From contig CM038469.1 of assembly GCA_021464415.1 (NCBI GenBank), positions 60,059,650 to 60,123,649 of the forward strand: DNA of 64,000 nt, read 5' to 3'. The position numbers were made by a program, and so were the translations under genes. This DNA comes from Lonicera japonica (Eukaryota > Streptophyta > Magnoliopsida > Dipsacales > Caprifoliaceae). The notes under the pieces were generated by a model, which made no database searches, was not told where the DNA came from, and saw nothing but the letters and a program-made list of their open reading frames with translations. Below, in pieces: positions 33,774 to 56,114 of the stretch (positions are counted from its first letter, which is position 1; each line of letters opens with the position of its first letter).

Positions 33774-35762
33774 GAGAGCATTCACAACGTGATGCTAAAA
33801 TTTAGAGCGAAATTTATAAATTACTTATTATGTTTTAAGAGTTGATACAGTGAGAATGGTAGAAAAAAATAGTAATACGAGTGTGTGAAACCTGTATCAA
33901 TTTTGAGCTAATTTTTTTTTTTTTAAAATGTCTCATAAGAGTGAGGCACACTTGCATGGAATATTATAAGGAAAAAAGAGAGCCTAATACAGCTCTTTGT
34001 GACCCGTATCAATTTTCTGGCCATTTCTTCTTCATATCCTTCTCCTTCTCTTCCATTCCTGGTGAGATGTACTCATGCAGCCAATATGTGCCATTTTGAT
34101 CTTGTTCTTCTTCCTCCTTCACATACACACCTGGAGAGAGAGGAGAATCTATGGAGAAATTGAAATAAAAAATTGAACATTGGTCCATACGAGTGTGGCA
34201 CACTCCTATGTGGCCATTGCCGTATGGTTTTTTTTTTTTTTCATATCAGCGCAGGACACTCGCATGGCTTATACGAGTACATCTCACCCGTATGAGTAAA
34301 ATTTAAAGATATGATAAATTTACTCTTTCAATATCATACAAGCCTAATTTTTACCCGCTATATTTCTTCGCTGTGAGCTAAGGTATGCTGAATTTGACCA
34401 TTTAACATACCCAGTGTGGTTGCTCTAACGGGCAAGAAAATGAGTTATGCTGTTGCCCTCACACCTTACCAAAAAGAAATTCCAATATCTTAAAAGGATC
34501 AAAACCTCATGAAAAATTTAAAGATAAATATATTTACAAATACTAAACTAAGTTTTGAAAGATGATATAATTAACAGTTATAATATAAAAAATAGTCATA
34601 CGAGTGTGTTTTGCCTGTATAAATTTTGAGCTCAAAAAAATAAAATATAGAAATGTCTCATACGAGTGAGGCACACTCGCATGAGCCATACAAATATGCT
34701 TCACTCATATGAGCATTTTTCTATTAACTCTTTATGAGATGAAATAAAAGATAACTCCATACAAGTATGCTTTACTCGCATATATGCTTCACTCGTATGG
34801 GTCATATGAGTGAGCTAGATTTGTACGAGCATGACACACTCGTATTGTTTGTTTGTTTTTTTTTACAAATTTATTACAGTTGTATGTGCTATACAAGTGA
34901 ATAAAAGTTATATGAGTAAAATTTAAACATATAATAAATTTACTCTTTTTCTATAGTACAAGGTTAATTTTGACCATTAATACTTTTCCTAGCGTGAGAT
35001 GGAGTACTATAAATTTAACAACTCAATTAACAATGACACGAATATTACTACTATTTTTCAATTTAACATCGGTTCTTTTTAAAGCTGAAAATAAGTTGAA
35101 TGAATCCCCTTTAATGCCACTGGTCAATATACCACTGGTTAATATACCAATTGATTTGTCTAAGAGCATCTCCATCGGGTAGAGTAAAATGATAAATTTA
35201 CCCTACCACTCTTCACAGCGGACGAATTTGTATGGTAAAATTTAAGCATATAAGATAGAGAACGAGTAAATTTACCATATTACTAAATTTTACTCATACG
35301 AATGTCCCTCACTCGTATCACCTATACGGCTTTAGCTCACCTGTATGAAAAAACAAAAAAAAAAAAAAATATGAGGGTGGCAACTTCGTATGGCCATTTC
35401 TTCATTTATTTCTTAAGTTTTGGCAAGAAAAAACCACCATACGAGGCATCCTTGATCGTATGGTTAATTTCTTATTTTTAATTTTTTTTTAACTCATATG
35501 AGTGACAAACCTTTTAAAAAAAAATTGCCAAAACAACCCATACAAGGGTTCCTTGATCGTATAGTTAATTTTTTTTTAAACTCAGACGAGGGTGGCAACC
35601 TTGTATTTTTTAAAAAAAATAAAAAATAAAAAAAAACCATACAAGTGTGGGACGCTCGTATGAGTATTTTTTTGCCATTTCCTTTGTGTGCAGGTTTAGA
35701 AACTTAGTAAGCAATTGATAAATTTGCCTTAAATTTTACTCCATCTGGTGTAAATGCTTTAA
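33774..35762. repeat. cluster of elements rich in CATACGAGTG palindromes
   Basis: About a dozen near-palindromes of the form CATACGAGTG-(N)-CACTCGTATG occur, for example near 34186, 34245, 34656, 34826, 35294, 35433 and 35638. Two or three related inverted-end units seem to be present: about 33774-34432 (GAGAGCATTCACAACG / GTGGTTGCTCTAAC), a middle copy to about 35000, and 35161-35762 (AAGAGCATCTCCATC / end AAATGCTTTAAT). Non-coding. Boundaries are approximate. Confidence 0.5.
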
Positions 35763-36439
35763 TAAAACAAATCGCTTCAAGAGTAGCCCAAGCTACGACA
35801 GCCTTGGCATCTCATTGACCTTGTTATTCCAGTTCAATCCTTCACCTCTATAAAAATCTTTTATTACTAGGACAAGTCGCACAAAGTAATAACCTTCTTT
35901 TTAGACCATCTCCATTGGATTTCTAATATTGTATGCTAAAAACAGAGAATAAAGCATACCATTTGTTCCTACGATACAGAGGAAATGGAAGGGAAATGGG
36001 AAAAAAAAGCCAGAGCCGATGTAGAGCACGTCAGCCAAGAAAATCAAAGCCACAGACAATGCACTTTGCATTGGCCGTGGCATCTGATTTTCTCCAACAA
36101 CTAGTTTTTATACCCCATAGTAGATTTCGAATTTCTCCTCACTCCCCACCATCTCCATTGTTCATAAAATAAAATAAAAAAATAAACAATTGAAGGCTGT
36201 ATTCTGCCAGGAAGACAACACTGCTCCATCTCTTCTTTGAGGTAAATATTGGTTTCTTCTTATATTTTTTATCATATATAAAATTGTATAGTAATAATTT
36301 GTTAAATTTTTTGTACATTTAAAATACATTTTTATTAATAAAATTTACAAAACAAAATAATAAAATTATGTAATATGATTTAATACAACTATTTTTTAAT
36401 TTATATTTTTACATAGAAAAGCAGTTTTTTTAAAATAAA

Positions 36440-37010
36440 CACAACCCAGCTGATTTTTTCATTTATAAAAATAAAAAACCCAAATTTATTTTTTTTGACT
36501 TTTTTAAAATAAAAAACTTGGCCTTTTTTATTGTAAAAGATAAACTGTTTTTTATATTTATAAAATTAAAAAGTTGAGTGTTTTTAAAAATAAAAAACCC
36601 AGCTGTTTATATTTTTTTTTGTAAAATGAAAAAATTGGTTGTTTGTAAAAAATACAAAACCCAACTGTTTTATTTTTATTTTAAAAACTATAAACTTGCT
36701 TTTTTTTTAAAATATAAAACCCAACTGCTATTTTTATTTATAAACTAAAAAATTTGGCTGTTTTTTAAAATAAGAAACCCAACTGTTTTTTTCTAAAAAA
36801 AATAAAAACCTTGGCTATTTTTTTTAATTAAAAAACCCAACTACATTTTAAAATTGTATTTTTTATTTACAATACCAACTGCTTTTTTAAATAAAAAAAT
36901 CAATTGCTTTTTTAATTTATATAAAACCAAATGTTTATTTAATTAAAAATCAAGTGTTTTTATAATTAAATAAACCGTATGTTTTTTTTTTAACTTTAAA
37001 AATCAAATAT
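36440..37010. repeat. AT-rich degenerate tandem array
   Basis: Units with (A)AACCCAACTG(T)TTTTT recur about every 60 bp, near 36450, 36597, 36657, 36718, 36777 and 36835, embedded in A/T runs. Internal to the PIF/Harbinger element. Confidence 0.55.
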
Positions 37011-37489
37011 TTTATTTAACGGAATTCTTTTTTAATTTATTAAGGAAATGAAATGAAATCAATGAAAATGTTCTTTGTAAAACAATACACCATTCCGCCT
37101 TCTCAAAGAAATGAAACTACAAACGATCTACCACGATCAAGTTTTTCGCACCAATGATCAACCCAATCTTCCACTAATCTGGAAATCGCATTTACAACAT
37201 TGGGTGAATATCCTAAAATATATAACGATAATGCGCATGTATCATATGGGTCCGATGGTTCAAATCCCGATGGGTCGTGGTTCGGCATATGTTTTACTTA
37301 GCATACCACAAATATAATTTATAAAAAAAATTCATCAAATGCGGAAGTTAAGCATATTATCGACAATACTGGGTGCTGTGGCATTTTTAGACATGAAATG
37401 TCGAATTCAGATCGATCTGTTGTTGAAGCTTGTATTTTCGTTAGTGGAATACTACACACACGTTTCAACTTCCAAAATGTGATATAGGT

Positions 37490-38050
37490 ATCACACCTCT
37501 TGATTTCACAATGTTAACATGTAAACATATCTTTAATAGATGAAGCAAAGCTATCACTTTGACCATAACGAGAATGTTGCGTGTTTAACGACGTTGTTCT
37601 CAAGTCGAACTTTTTGTGATCTTTTAAAATTTCATAATAATTATCAAATTTAAAAGGTGTTTTTTTCTCGATTAAAAAAGCTTCTTGCACTTCTCTAACC
37701 TGGATAAATGCATCAACAAAAGTAAAATTTATAACTGTAGTGAAAATAAAAAAAATACATATGATTTACGAAAATTACCTAATCAACTTCGCTTGTTCTG
37801 CTTCTGCGATTATTCATTGCATGTGACAACATAGCCACAAAAGTAACAATTGTAGAACTAACATATTGATAGCTGGACTGAAGATATGATGGCGTTCTTT
37901 GAACGATAATACCAGCTTGTTGGTGGTATATCGCGGATATGACTTCCCATAATCGGTCATTGGTTTGATTTACACCGGTAATCGAATCGACGCTAACTTA
38001 CATGTATGATCGACAAAGTGTTTCGCCTTCTAGCAGTGTTATATTCGATA
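37490..38050 (-). pseudogene. Harbinger ORF1-like (NAM-associated/Myb-like) remnant
   Basis: Reading the minus strand gives ITGVNQTNDRLWEVISAIYH, then TPSYLQSSYQYVSSTIV and SHAMNNRR, and further on FKFDNYYEILKDHKKFD. These match the layout of the Myb-like ORF1 protein of PIF/Harbinger elements: a trihelix-like region with paired W/F, then FxxxxxWxILKxxxKF. Stops interrupt it and no start is evident. In the family ORF1 helps the transposase reach the nucleus and bind the ends. Confidence 0.6.
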
Positions 38051-38806
38051 TGAGATTTTTAGACATAGTTCACTTATAAAAATAAAACTAATATTTATTT
38101 TAAAAAGTAAATATTTTTTTCAAATAGAAAGTAAATTTGACATGGTAAACAAAATGATAAAAAACTAAAATTTAAAATTGTTGGAGAAAAGTGAGAGAGA
38201 AAAACTTGCAAAATAGAAATAAAATGTGCAAAATGAAATTGGTGTTGAAAGGTATATATAGCCGGTGTTAAAAATAGCAATTATCTAATGGTTATTTTTT
38301 GAAATGTCAAAAATCCCTCGGCTGATTTAGTGTCACTAGGCTATGAGATAATTCTTTGGCCGATACAATAGATGTCGGCTATGGCATTTTTTTAAAAAAA
38401 AGAGACATCCGATGTTGGCCATGTGCAATTGATGTTCACAGCATCTACTATAGCAAAAGTTTGTTCCTTGTCACATTTGGCATAGTTCTATTATTCCGTT
38501 TGCCATTTAACAATTTTGAGACATCCGCTGCAGACTTTTAATAGTAAAAAATGGTATAATAACTATCCGAGGGAGATGGTCTTACCGTGAGAAAAAATAT
38601 ATCTTCAAAAGAACTCTAATTACTGGCTTTCACCACAAACGTAAGATTTAATAGTTGGCTCGTAAAATTTACTTTGAAATCTTACCGGTCGCGGTACTGG
38701 TGAATATAAGAATCAGTGCATCGTAAAATCCCTGACATCATTGATATTTATTTTCCCTTTAAGAAAAAGACTTTCCTCTGTCTACCACCTCCGCCTCGTT
38801 ATTCGC

Positions 38807-38815
38807 TATAAATAT
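38807..38815 (+). promoter_or_regulatory. TATA box of the helicase gene
   Basis: TATAAATAT lies in a less AT-rich context, about 30 bp before a plausible start site. It is followed by a CT/GA-rich untranslated first exon that ends at 38999 with CGTCAG and donor GTATGT. Confidence 0.6.
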
Positions 38816-38999
38816 CTCCCCAGAAACGAATCTATACCTTCTTCCTTTCATTTTTTGGGAAAGCTATTTTCCTCTCTCATCGCAGTCTAGAGAGAAAAAG
38901 AGGAGGAGATAGTTTAGAGAGAGAAAGAAGGTCCGTTAAAGAAGTGGAGCATTTGTGGCCAATTAATTCTCTTTTGAACCTCCAAAGCGACGTCGTCAG

Positions 39000-40751
39000 G
39001 TATGTCTTTTCACTCTCTCTGGTTTTTCGATCAATTTAGGGTTTGTAGGCGCGGCGGATCTGAACAGCACCGTTCCATGTATCAACATAATAATTTTTAT
39101 CCATCTAAGTTTTTATATCATTCAGGATTACTTTTCAGATCTATCGTTGTTGAATTGCTCTCTTGTACTGTTTCGCTTGCAGTTTTTTTTAACCCTAAAT
39201 GTACGGAAGTAGTTATTCATCTGTAGAGTTTTGGTATTTGATGATATTTTGTCGTTCAACCTGTATGACGATTGATTGCTTTTATATGTTGTTCGATCTC
39301 GAGCCTTCAAAATTAGTAATTTTTTTAGTATGTACATATATATATATATTTGCTTCATATATGTATGCGTGCGTAAGAATTTGTATATGTTTTTATCCGG
39401 AGGTGTATTGTTCAAGCTGAGTACGTGGTTTACTTAAGTTTGTTTTCGTTTGCTTCATCAGTTAGGGTTTTGGTATTTGATGATATTTTGTCATTGTCGT
39501 GTATAACGATTAATTTCTTTGATCTGATGTTCTATCTCGAGCCTTCAAAATTAGTAACTTGTATAGTTATATGTGTGTGCACTTAAGAATTTATGTACTT
39601 CGATATTTGGAGCCTATTTATCTTATTTATCTTCTTCTTGTATTGTTAATTTTATGCCTGCTTGCATGAGCTGAGTATGTGGTTTATTATTTTTTTTTCA
39701 CTTTTGTTTTCTATGTTTAGATTTCTATACTTCCTGATTTGATTTATAAGTTATGTTTGCTAAATCTGACTTTGGATGGAAAATAAATCTTTCTGCTAGT
39801 TTTGAAAAATGTCAATGCATATTAATTGTGACATTTGAGGTCGACTGTTGTTGCTTTCTTGTAATATCGCGCTTCGCAGTTTTTCTTTTTTTACTCCTTA
39901 ATGTACGAAAGTGAATTATCCATCAGGGTTTGGTATTTGATTATATATATCGTTATCATGTATGATGGTTAATTGATTTGATCTGTTGTTCAATCTCGAG
40001 CCTCCTAAATTAGTAACTTGTATAGTTCTATATATATATATTATATACATTGTGTGTGAACGCATGTTAAGAATTTGTATATATTTGGGGCCTCCCTGCC
40101 CACTTGCCTGCATGAGTATGTGTTTATTTAATTGTGTTCTATTTTGTCTGCTACGTTTAGATTTTTATATCTGCTGATATGGTTTAGAATATATGTTCGT
40201 TAATTTTACCTTTGACGAGAAAGAAATATTTGTGCTAGTTTTGGTATTTCATAATCTTTTGTAATTGATGTGCATAATGATTAACTGTTTTTATCTGTTG
40301 TTTGATATTTTGAAATAGTTCTGTGTTTTTAGTATGTATGTATATATATTTGCTTCATCTTAATTCTATATATATGCGTGTGTGCATGCGTAAGAATTTA
40401 TATATGCTTATATTCAGAGCCTTTTATTTGCTTCATCTTAATTCTATATATATGCGTGTGTGCATGCGTAAGAATTTATATATGCTTATATTCAGAGCCT
40501 TTTGATCTTCGTTTATTGTGCGATCTGAACACGTGGTTCATTTAATTTGGTTCTTTTTCTTTGCTACATTTAGATTTTTATACCCCTTGACACGGTTTAT
40601 AAGTTATGTTTGCTAATTATTACTTCCAATGGAAAAGAAATCTTTCTGCTTGTTTCGAATTTCTTTAATTTGATACATGTTAATTGTTATTAGCTCCCCA
40701 AATCCATGCCCCTTTCAGCTTCATTGATGTATCAATTTCCTGATAATGTAG
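39000..40751 (+). other. 1.75-kb leader intron of the helicase gene, built of repeats
   Basis: Donor GTATGT at 39000 and acceptor TAATGTAG at 40751. It contains about four diverged copies of a unit with TGGTATTTGATGATATTTTGTC, then ATCTCGAGCC and AAGAATTT(A/G)TATATG, starting near 39231, 39471, 39931 and 40241. At the 3' side a 78-bp segment is tandemly doubled (40349-40426 and 40427-40504), identical except the final base. T-rich leader introns often raise expression in plants; that is inference here. Confidence 0.7.
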
Positions 40752-40773
40752 ATCCTTGAGGTGTAGCTCTGAT

Positions 40774-51229
<10,456 letters not shown>

Positions 51230-52190
51230 AAATGGCCTCTTATTTAAAATGTAGTAGTTTTAGTTTATTTGTTGTAGAAACTAGCGGTGAGGCCTTAGTT
51301 GAAAACTAAGGGTAAGGAAGTGGCCCAAGTAATTTCGAAGGCTAGACGGTTAGATTTATGGTTATAGCTTGAAAGGCCGAAAAATGTCGAGTGTTATGGA
51401 AGGATGAGTGTGACTTGACCGTTGGTTTCTTAATAACTATTGTTTGTGTACTGTGTAAATCACATTTTTACCATGGCAGATGAGATATTTTGTATTTGTG
51501 TATTATTTGGAGTAATAATAGTCAAGAACATATCAGTGGCTTGTCCCTCGATTCTGGCACTGATATTGGACGAATCCTGCTACTTTTTAATTTTGTTCAG
51601 GATAAGTGTGATTTTGAACAATTTTGATTATGGAAACAAAAATCAAAGGTCCTTTCCCGGCAGGATCAAAGATAGAAGAAAAGAAAATAACTAATAGCGA
51701 CTTGAATAGCCAACTAATTTGCGATATTTTGCTCCAACAGGCTCTTCAAATCTACCATACTAAATTGAAAAACTAGGAGTAAATCTGGCACTTTAACCTG
51801 TTGGGAGATGTGAAATAATATTCTATTTTTAGATGTTAAATAAATCGAATATATAGATTTGAAGAGCCTCTTATAAAAACGCATGAAGAAAGAATTTAGT
51901 ACTTAAAGATGCTATCAAACGCAAGATTTGTGTTCTTCCAGCATTCTGCATGCCATTTTTCATCCTCATCCTCATTCTTTTTCCTTTTTTTTTTCTTTTT
52001 TGAGAAGTCACTAACCAATTCACAAGTACAGTGAAACTCTCCCTTTTGCATTTCTTTACGAGTACTCTTTTTCTGTTATTGAAAGACATAAATTGTTGCT
52101 TGAATGTGGAACTTTTCACACTAATCATATATTTGAAATTTGCTCTCTTTAGAAGGCAACTTTACAAGCGAACCTAGTTTGTGTTACAGT
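51230..52190. other. intergenic space between convergent helicase and PPT genes
   Basis: Must hold both 3' UTRs. No canonical AATAAA is seen close to either stop. No other gene or element is recognised. Confidence 0.5.
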
Positions 52191-55100
52191 TCAAGAAACC
52201 TTTGGTTCTGGCTTTGGCTTAATCCTTTTAGCTCTGGAATAGAGGAAGACTCCGGCAAGAGCCACACCCGTTCCTGAAATCAAAAGATCACATCAACCAT
52301 CCATTTGTCAACTCCCTAAACGTGCAAAACCTTGTTTATAAATTCCACGCATTCATTTACATCAGCTTTTAAATTTGAAGTAACCCAAACAAAAGAAGAC
52401 AAAATATGCTAATATGCGATAATCGTATTTCGTAAATGTGAGACATAAGGGATTTACTTACCAAGGGAGTTTATGGGGGAGACAGGCGTTTGGAAGAAGA
52501 TAACAGAGGACACAATGACCACCACTCTCTTCACACAATTTCCCACTGCATGTGTCACTGCCGATACCATTCCTAATATCATATACGAAACCTGACAACA
52601 TTTGCAAGTCACCCCAATGAAATCAACACAGGTTAGCTACACCACATCTCTAATGATATGTGGTCAAATATATAAACACATCTTCACAATTTCCTAGTTT
52701 GACACAGAGTAGCCTCTTAAGCAGGGCCTGCCTTGAGGGCGTTCAGGGTGGGTGACTACACAGGGCCCATATTACAACAATAGTTTTTATAATCATGCAA
52801 GAGATCCAATTTTTTAAACACGTCATCAGAATTAAGGCCCAAGAAGTATGTTGTATATGAGAAAAAACTTCCCATTTTAAGTGGAACATTTTCTACTAAT
52901 TGGACTATAAATTTGCACAAACTACGTAGTCTATTATTTTTTGTGTTATATAAGTGAAATCGCGATGAAACAGAGGCTAATCTGAGAGGAATACATTTTG
53001 AAAAAAAACTCTATATGAATATGGATAGCTCACTTGTTGATAAGTATGGAAGCAGAAGCCAGCCAGAAGAGATCTCACACATAGCTCTTTGACATTTAAC
53101 CCTCGACTTGCCTGAAGGTAAAAGGCACAACCATGCCAAGTCAAGATATTGAAGCGGCAAACTATGAAACAAAAATGCTAGATAATTAAATGTAATGAAG
53201 TTCTATCTGCTTCCATAAAATACTCACAGCAAACTGAAAGTATGATGGACTAAACTTGACACCTTCCATAAAAATAGCAGTCGGAACAAGGAATATGAAA
53301 GCCATGATTGTTATAACTGAGAAGAGATTGATGTTGTCCATAGATTCCTGCTCAAGATAGAAGCTGGTTATAGGTTTAAATTAAATCTTAAGAGGCCCTC
53401 TTCTAAAATTAGGCTCTAAGTTAACGTGTTGTATGAATTACAACCCGTGACTCTATACGCCTCTTTAGATGAAGGGTAAAATTCATAACATTTTTTGTCA
53501 TGTTTGATTTTTCAAATGAGGATTTTAAATCTGAGACATTGTGGGTTATGGAATCACCTCTTTCTTGACCATGAAATTTTTGCTAAGTACATTTCGCGAT
53601 TGGTTGGTGAGATTGGAAGCCATTGCAGTACTAAAACCTACCCTGTATCACAATAAAACAAGACATCTTGTATTTGAATCAGGATAAACCCCTTCACTTT
53701 ATTTGAGTAATTATTTTTCCACAAGACGGCTATCGATTAATACCATACCAGTTAAATGTGGCTTCAGTGAATGAGGCCAATGCCACACCTCCTACAATTG
53801 GTACAAGAGAAGAAACTACCCAAATTGTGGGCCTCTGCACGCACAGGGTGATCAAACTGAAAGTCAAATGGCTTTTTTTGAAAATCAGAGTGAAAAACTT
53901 CATTGATAATCTAAGAATATTATAAAAAAGACGACTCTTAGCTTGAACCACTTTTCTAAGGTCGTCCAAAAACTTCATTGAAAGTGCAATAACTTTAATG
54001 AAATAGATTATCGAATATGGTGCAGAAATATATTGCCACATATCTCCTCAGTTTGGCTTTGGAACTAAAAAAATTATGTACGTCATATAACGGAAAGAAA
54101 CAATTATAGATGGTAAGTTGTTGAAGCTGAATCGGAAACCATACATACAGAACTAAAAATGGTATCTTCTGTTAGCTTACTTACTGTTCTTGGTTTTTTA
54201 TTTTTTTATTTTTTCAAGATGAAAGGATCTGTTTTTTTCATTAAAAAAAATGGATTACTTGTATTGAACTTGAAATGAGGGTACAGGCATCTTACTGCTA
54301 TGGCCAATGGAGGCAAGATTAGTGTTGAAAACTTGAACCAACTGATGCAGTATTGTACTGTATAAAGGACAGTACTTCAAGTGTAGAATACGGCATAGCA
54401 TTGTGATGTCTGTTGGTGTAAAAGGTCGGTTCAAGTTGTTGATGCATATACCATGTCCTTAGGTAAATGACACTTGAAAATTTTACAGTGATACAAAACA
54501 TTACAAACTCAAGACTATCCAAAAAATTGAAAAGGGGTGGCTGGGGGGGAGGAGAATTCAATAATAATACCTCACCGAGGAACAAAGCAGAAAGGACAAC
54601 TGTGAAAAATGGCTCCATGGCTTTAATAGTGTGAGTGAATGAAACAGCAACTTTGCCAAGACTAATATTGGTCAAAAGGTTGCCTATTGTGTGCCCAACG
54701 GCAAGCGGTAGGATTGCCTCAAGCTGAACATAAAGAAGCATTAATTTATAGCAAATATGTAATTTGACTATTGAAGCAAAGGGAAAACGAGAAATATTTC
54801 ACACAATTGATACGCAAAGTACCTGTGATCTACTAATCTTTGGCTTTGGATGGAGGTTAAATGCCCACATTATTAAAATAAGTAGAGTCCCACAGCCAAA
54901 TTGAAATGCTGTAACTGTTGCAGGAAATGGAAATACCTTCAGCACCTGTAAACAACAAGTCATCTATATGAACGTACAATTGTATGCATAAACAAGATTC
55001 AGAGCCAAAGAGCTAATCTAATATTATAAAGGAAAGACAGATTTTGACCTTCATGAAGCTCCGACTCTTTTATTTTTATTTTTAGGATAAAAGTTATGCT

Positions 55101-56114
55101 TAGAATAAAGAATCAAACAATTTTTAAGGAAATTAAACATGTACTCAACCATGCACATAGTTCTTTTGTTCAAATTTTTGTTTCAATTATATATATATGC
55201 AAATTGCACACATAGGGTAAGTTAGTAAAATAAAATAATGTTATAAAGTCATATGAAGTGGTATCACATTTTTGAATTGTCAATTTTACCCTTGCAATCT
55301 TCTTTTTCATAAAAAAAAACAGAAAAACAAAAAAAACCAGTGTAGTTGCAACAGGAATCCAACTCTTACCACTTGACAAATTGAGCTCTTGCCAAGTCAC
55401 CAACAAGGCGACAACTTATCAATTTTGTTTAATCTTTTCCTTATACAACTTGATTAGTTTTATTTTTAAATTAATGAAGTCATTGGAACAAAAGGGCCCA
55501 ATTTTTATTTTACTTCCATTTTGAAGCAAGGACCCACATTTTCATTTTGTAAGGTAATAAATTCATACATCCAAAAGCCAAGCACCTCATACACACAAAA
55601 ATCAAATGGGATTTTTAGAATTCGATCCTGAGATGAAAATTTTAAAGGATTCAATCCCAACTTCTATTTTTTTAATTTATTTTGAAGGATGCGGGTCTCA
55701 CAGTTTCTACCTCTGCCCAAGGACCGATATATATATATATATAGAGAGAGAGAGAGGGTTAACCTGTTTGTTGAAGATGTTGTAGTAGATATTCAACAGA
55801 TACCACAATCCAAACATGCCTCCAAGCTGCGAAATTCTACCCAAATCCTTCCCCTTAGAGGCCTCATCGGCGCTACTCTCAGGCAACGAAGCAGCTCTGG
55901 GTCTGAATTCATCTGATTTTCGATTGGAAAACAACAATAATAAGGCTGTTCTGTTGTTGAAGCTTGAAGTAGAACAGAGAGAGAGATAATTTCTATGAGA
56001 AGAGTAGTAGTGGAGAGATGGAGTGAAGAATCTTGGGTTTCGAATTGGGGGTAGTTTATGGTTGTTGTTGATAAATGGAGTTGAAGGAGACAGAGCTAAT
56101 GCATAGCTCTCCAT
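52191..56114 (-). CDS. PPT: plastid phosphoenolpyruvate/phosphate translocator
   Basis: Nine exons on the minus strand: 56114-55764, 54945-54823, 54723-54571, 53834-53749, 53642-53558, 53347-53228, 53111-53034, 52591-52462 and 52273-52191. All have GT-AG borders and agreeing phases, giving 402 aa. Residues 1 to about 85 are Ser/Asn-rich and hydroxylated like a chloroplast transit peptide. Then comes the triose-phosphate-translocator fold: [98 protein letters not shown] and [16 protein letters not shown]. These fit the PPT branch, which exchanges PEP for phosphate across the inner envelope to feed the shikimate pathway. The first ATG of the open frame is at 56114; an upstream TTG is ignored. 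Confidence 0.92.
55723..55757. repeat. (TA)n(GA)n microsatellite beside PPT exon 1
   Basis: ATATATATATATATA followed by GAGAGAGAGAGAG directly after the first exon's donor; on the gene strand this is a CT then TA tract in intron 1. Confidence 0.8.

Larger units (their letters stand above)
35904..38581. mobile_element. 2.7-kb PIF/Harbinger element
   Basis: The ends GACCATCTCCATTGGAT and ATCCGAGGGAGATGGTC are inverted repeats flanked by TTA (35901-35903 and 38582-38584), the PIF/Harbinger signature. It carries a decayed ORF1 on the minus strand (37490-38050), but no DDE transposase is visible. The segment 36440-37010 is an AT-rich array of short units with AACCCAACTG roughly every 60 bp. Confidence 0.8.

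Noticed and set aside
33774..35762. CRISPR-like repeated short motif
   Set aside because: Palindromic motifs are irregularly spaced, differ in sequence and lie in plant nuclear DNA; they belong to transposon-like elements.
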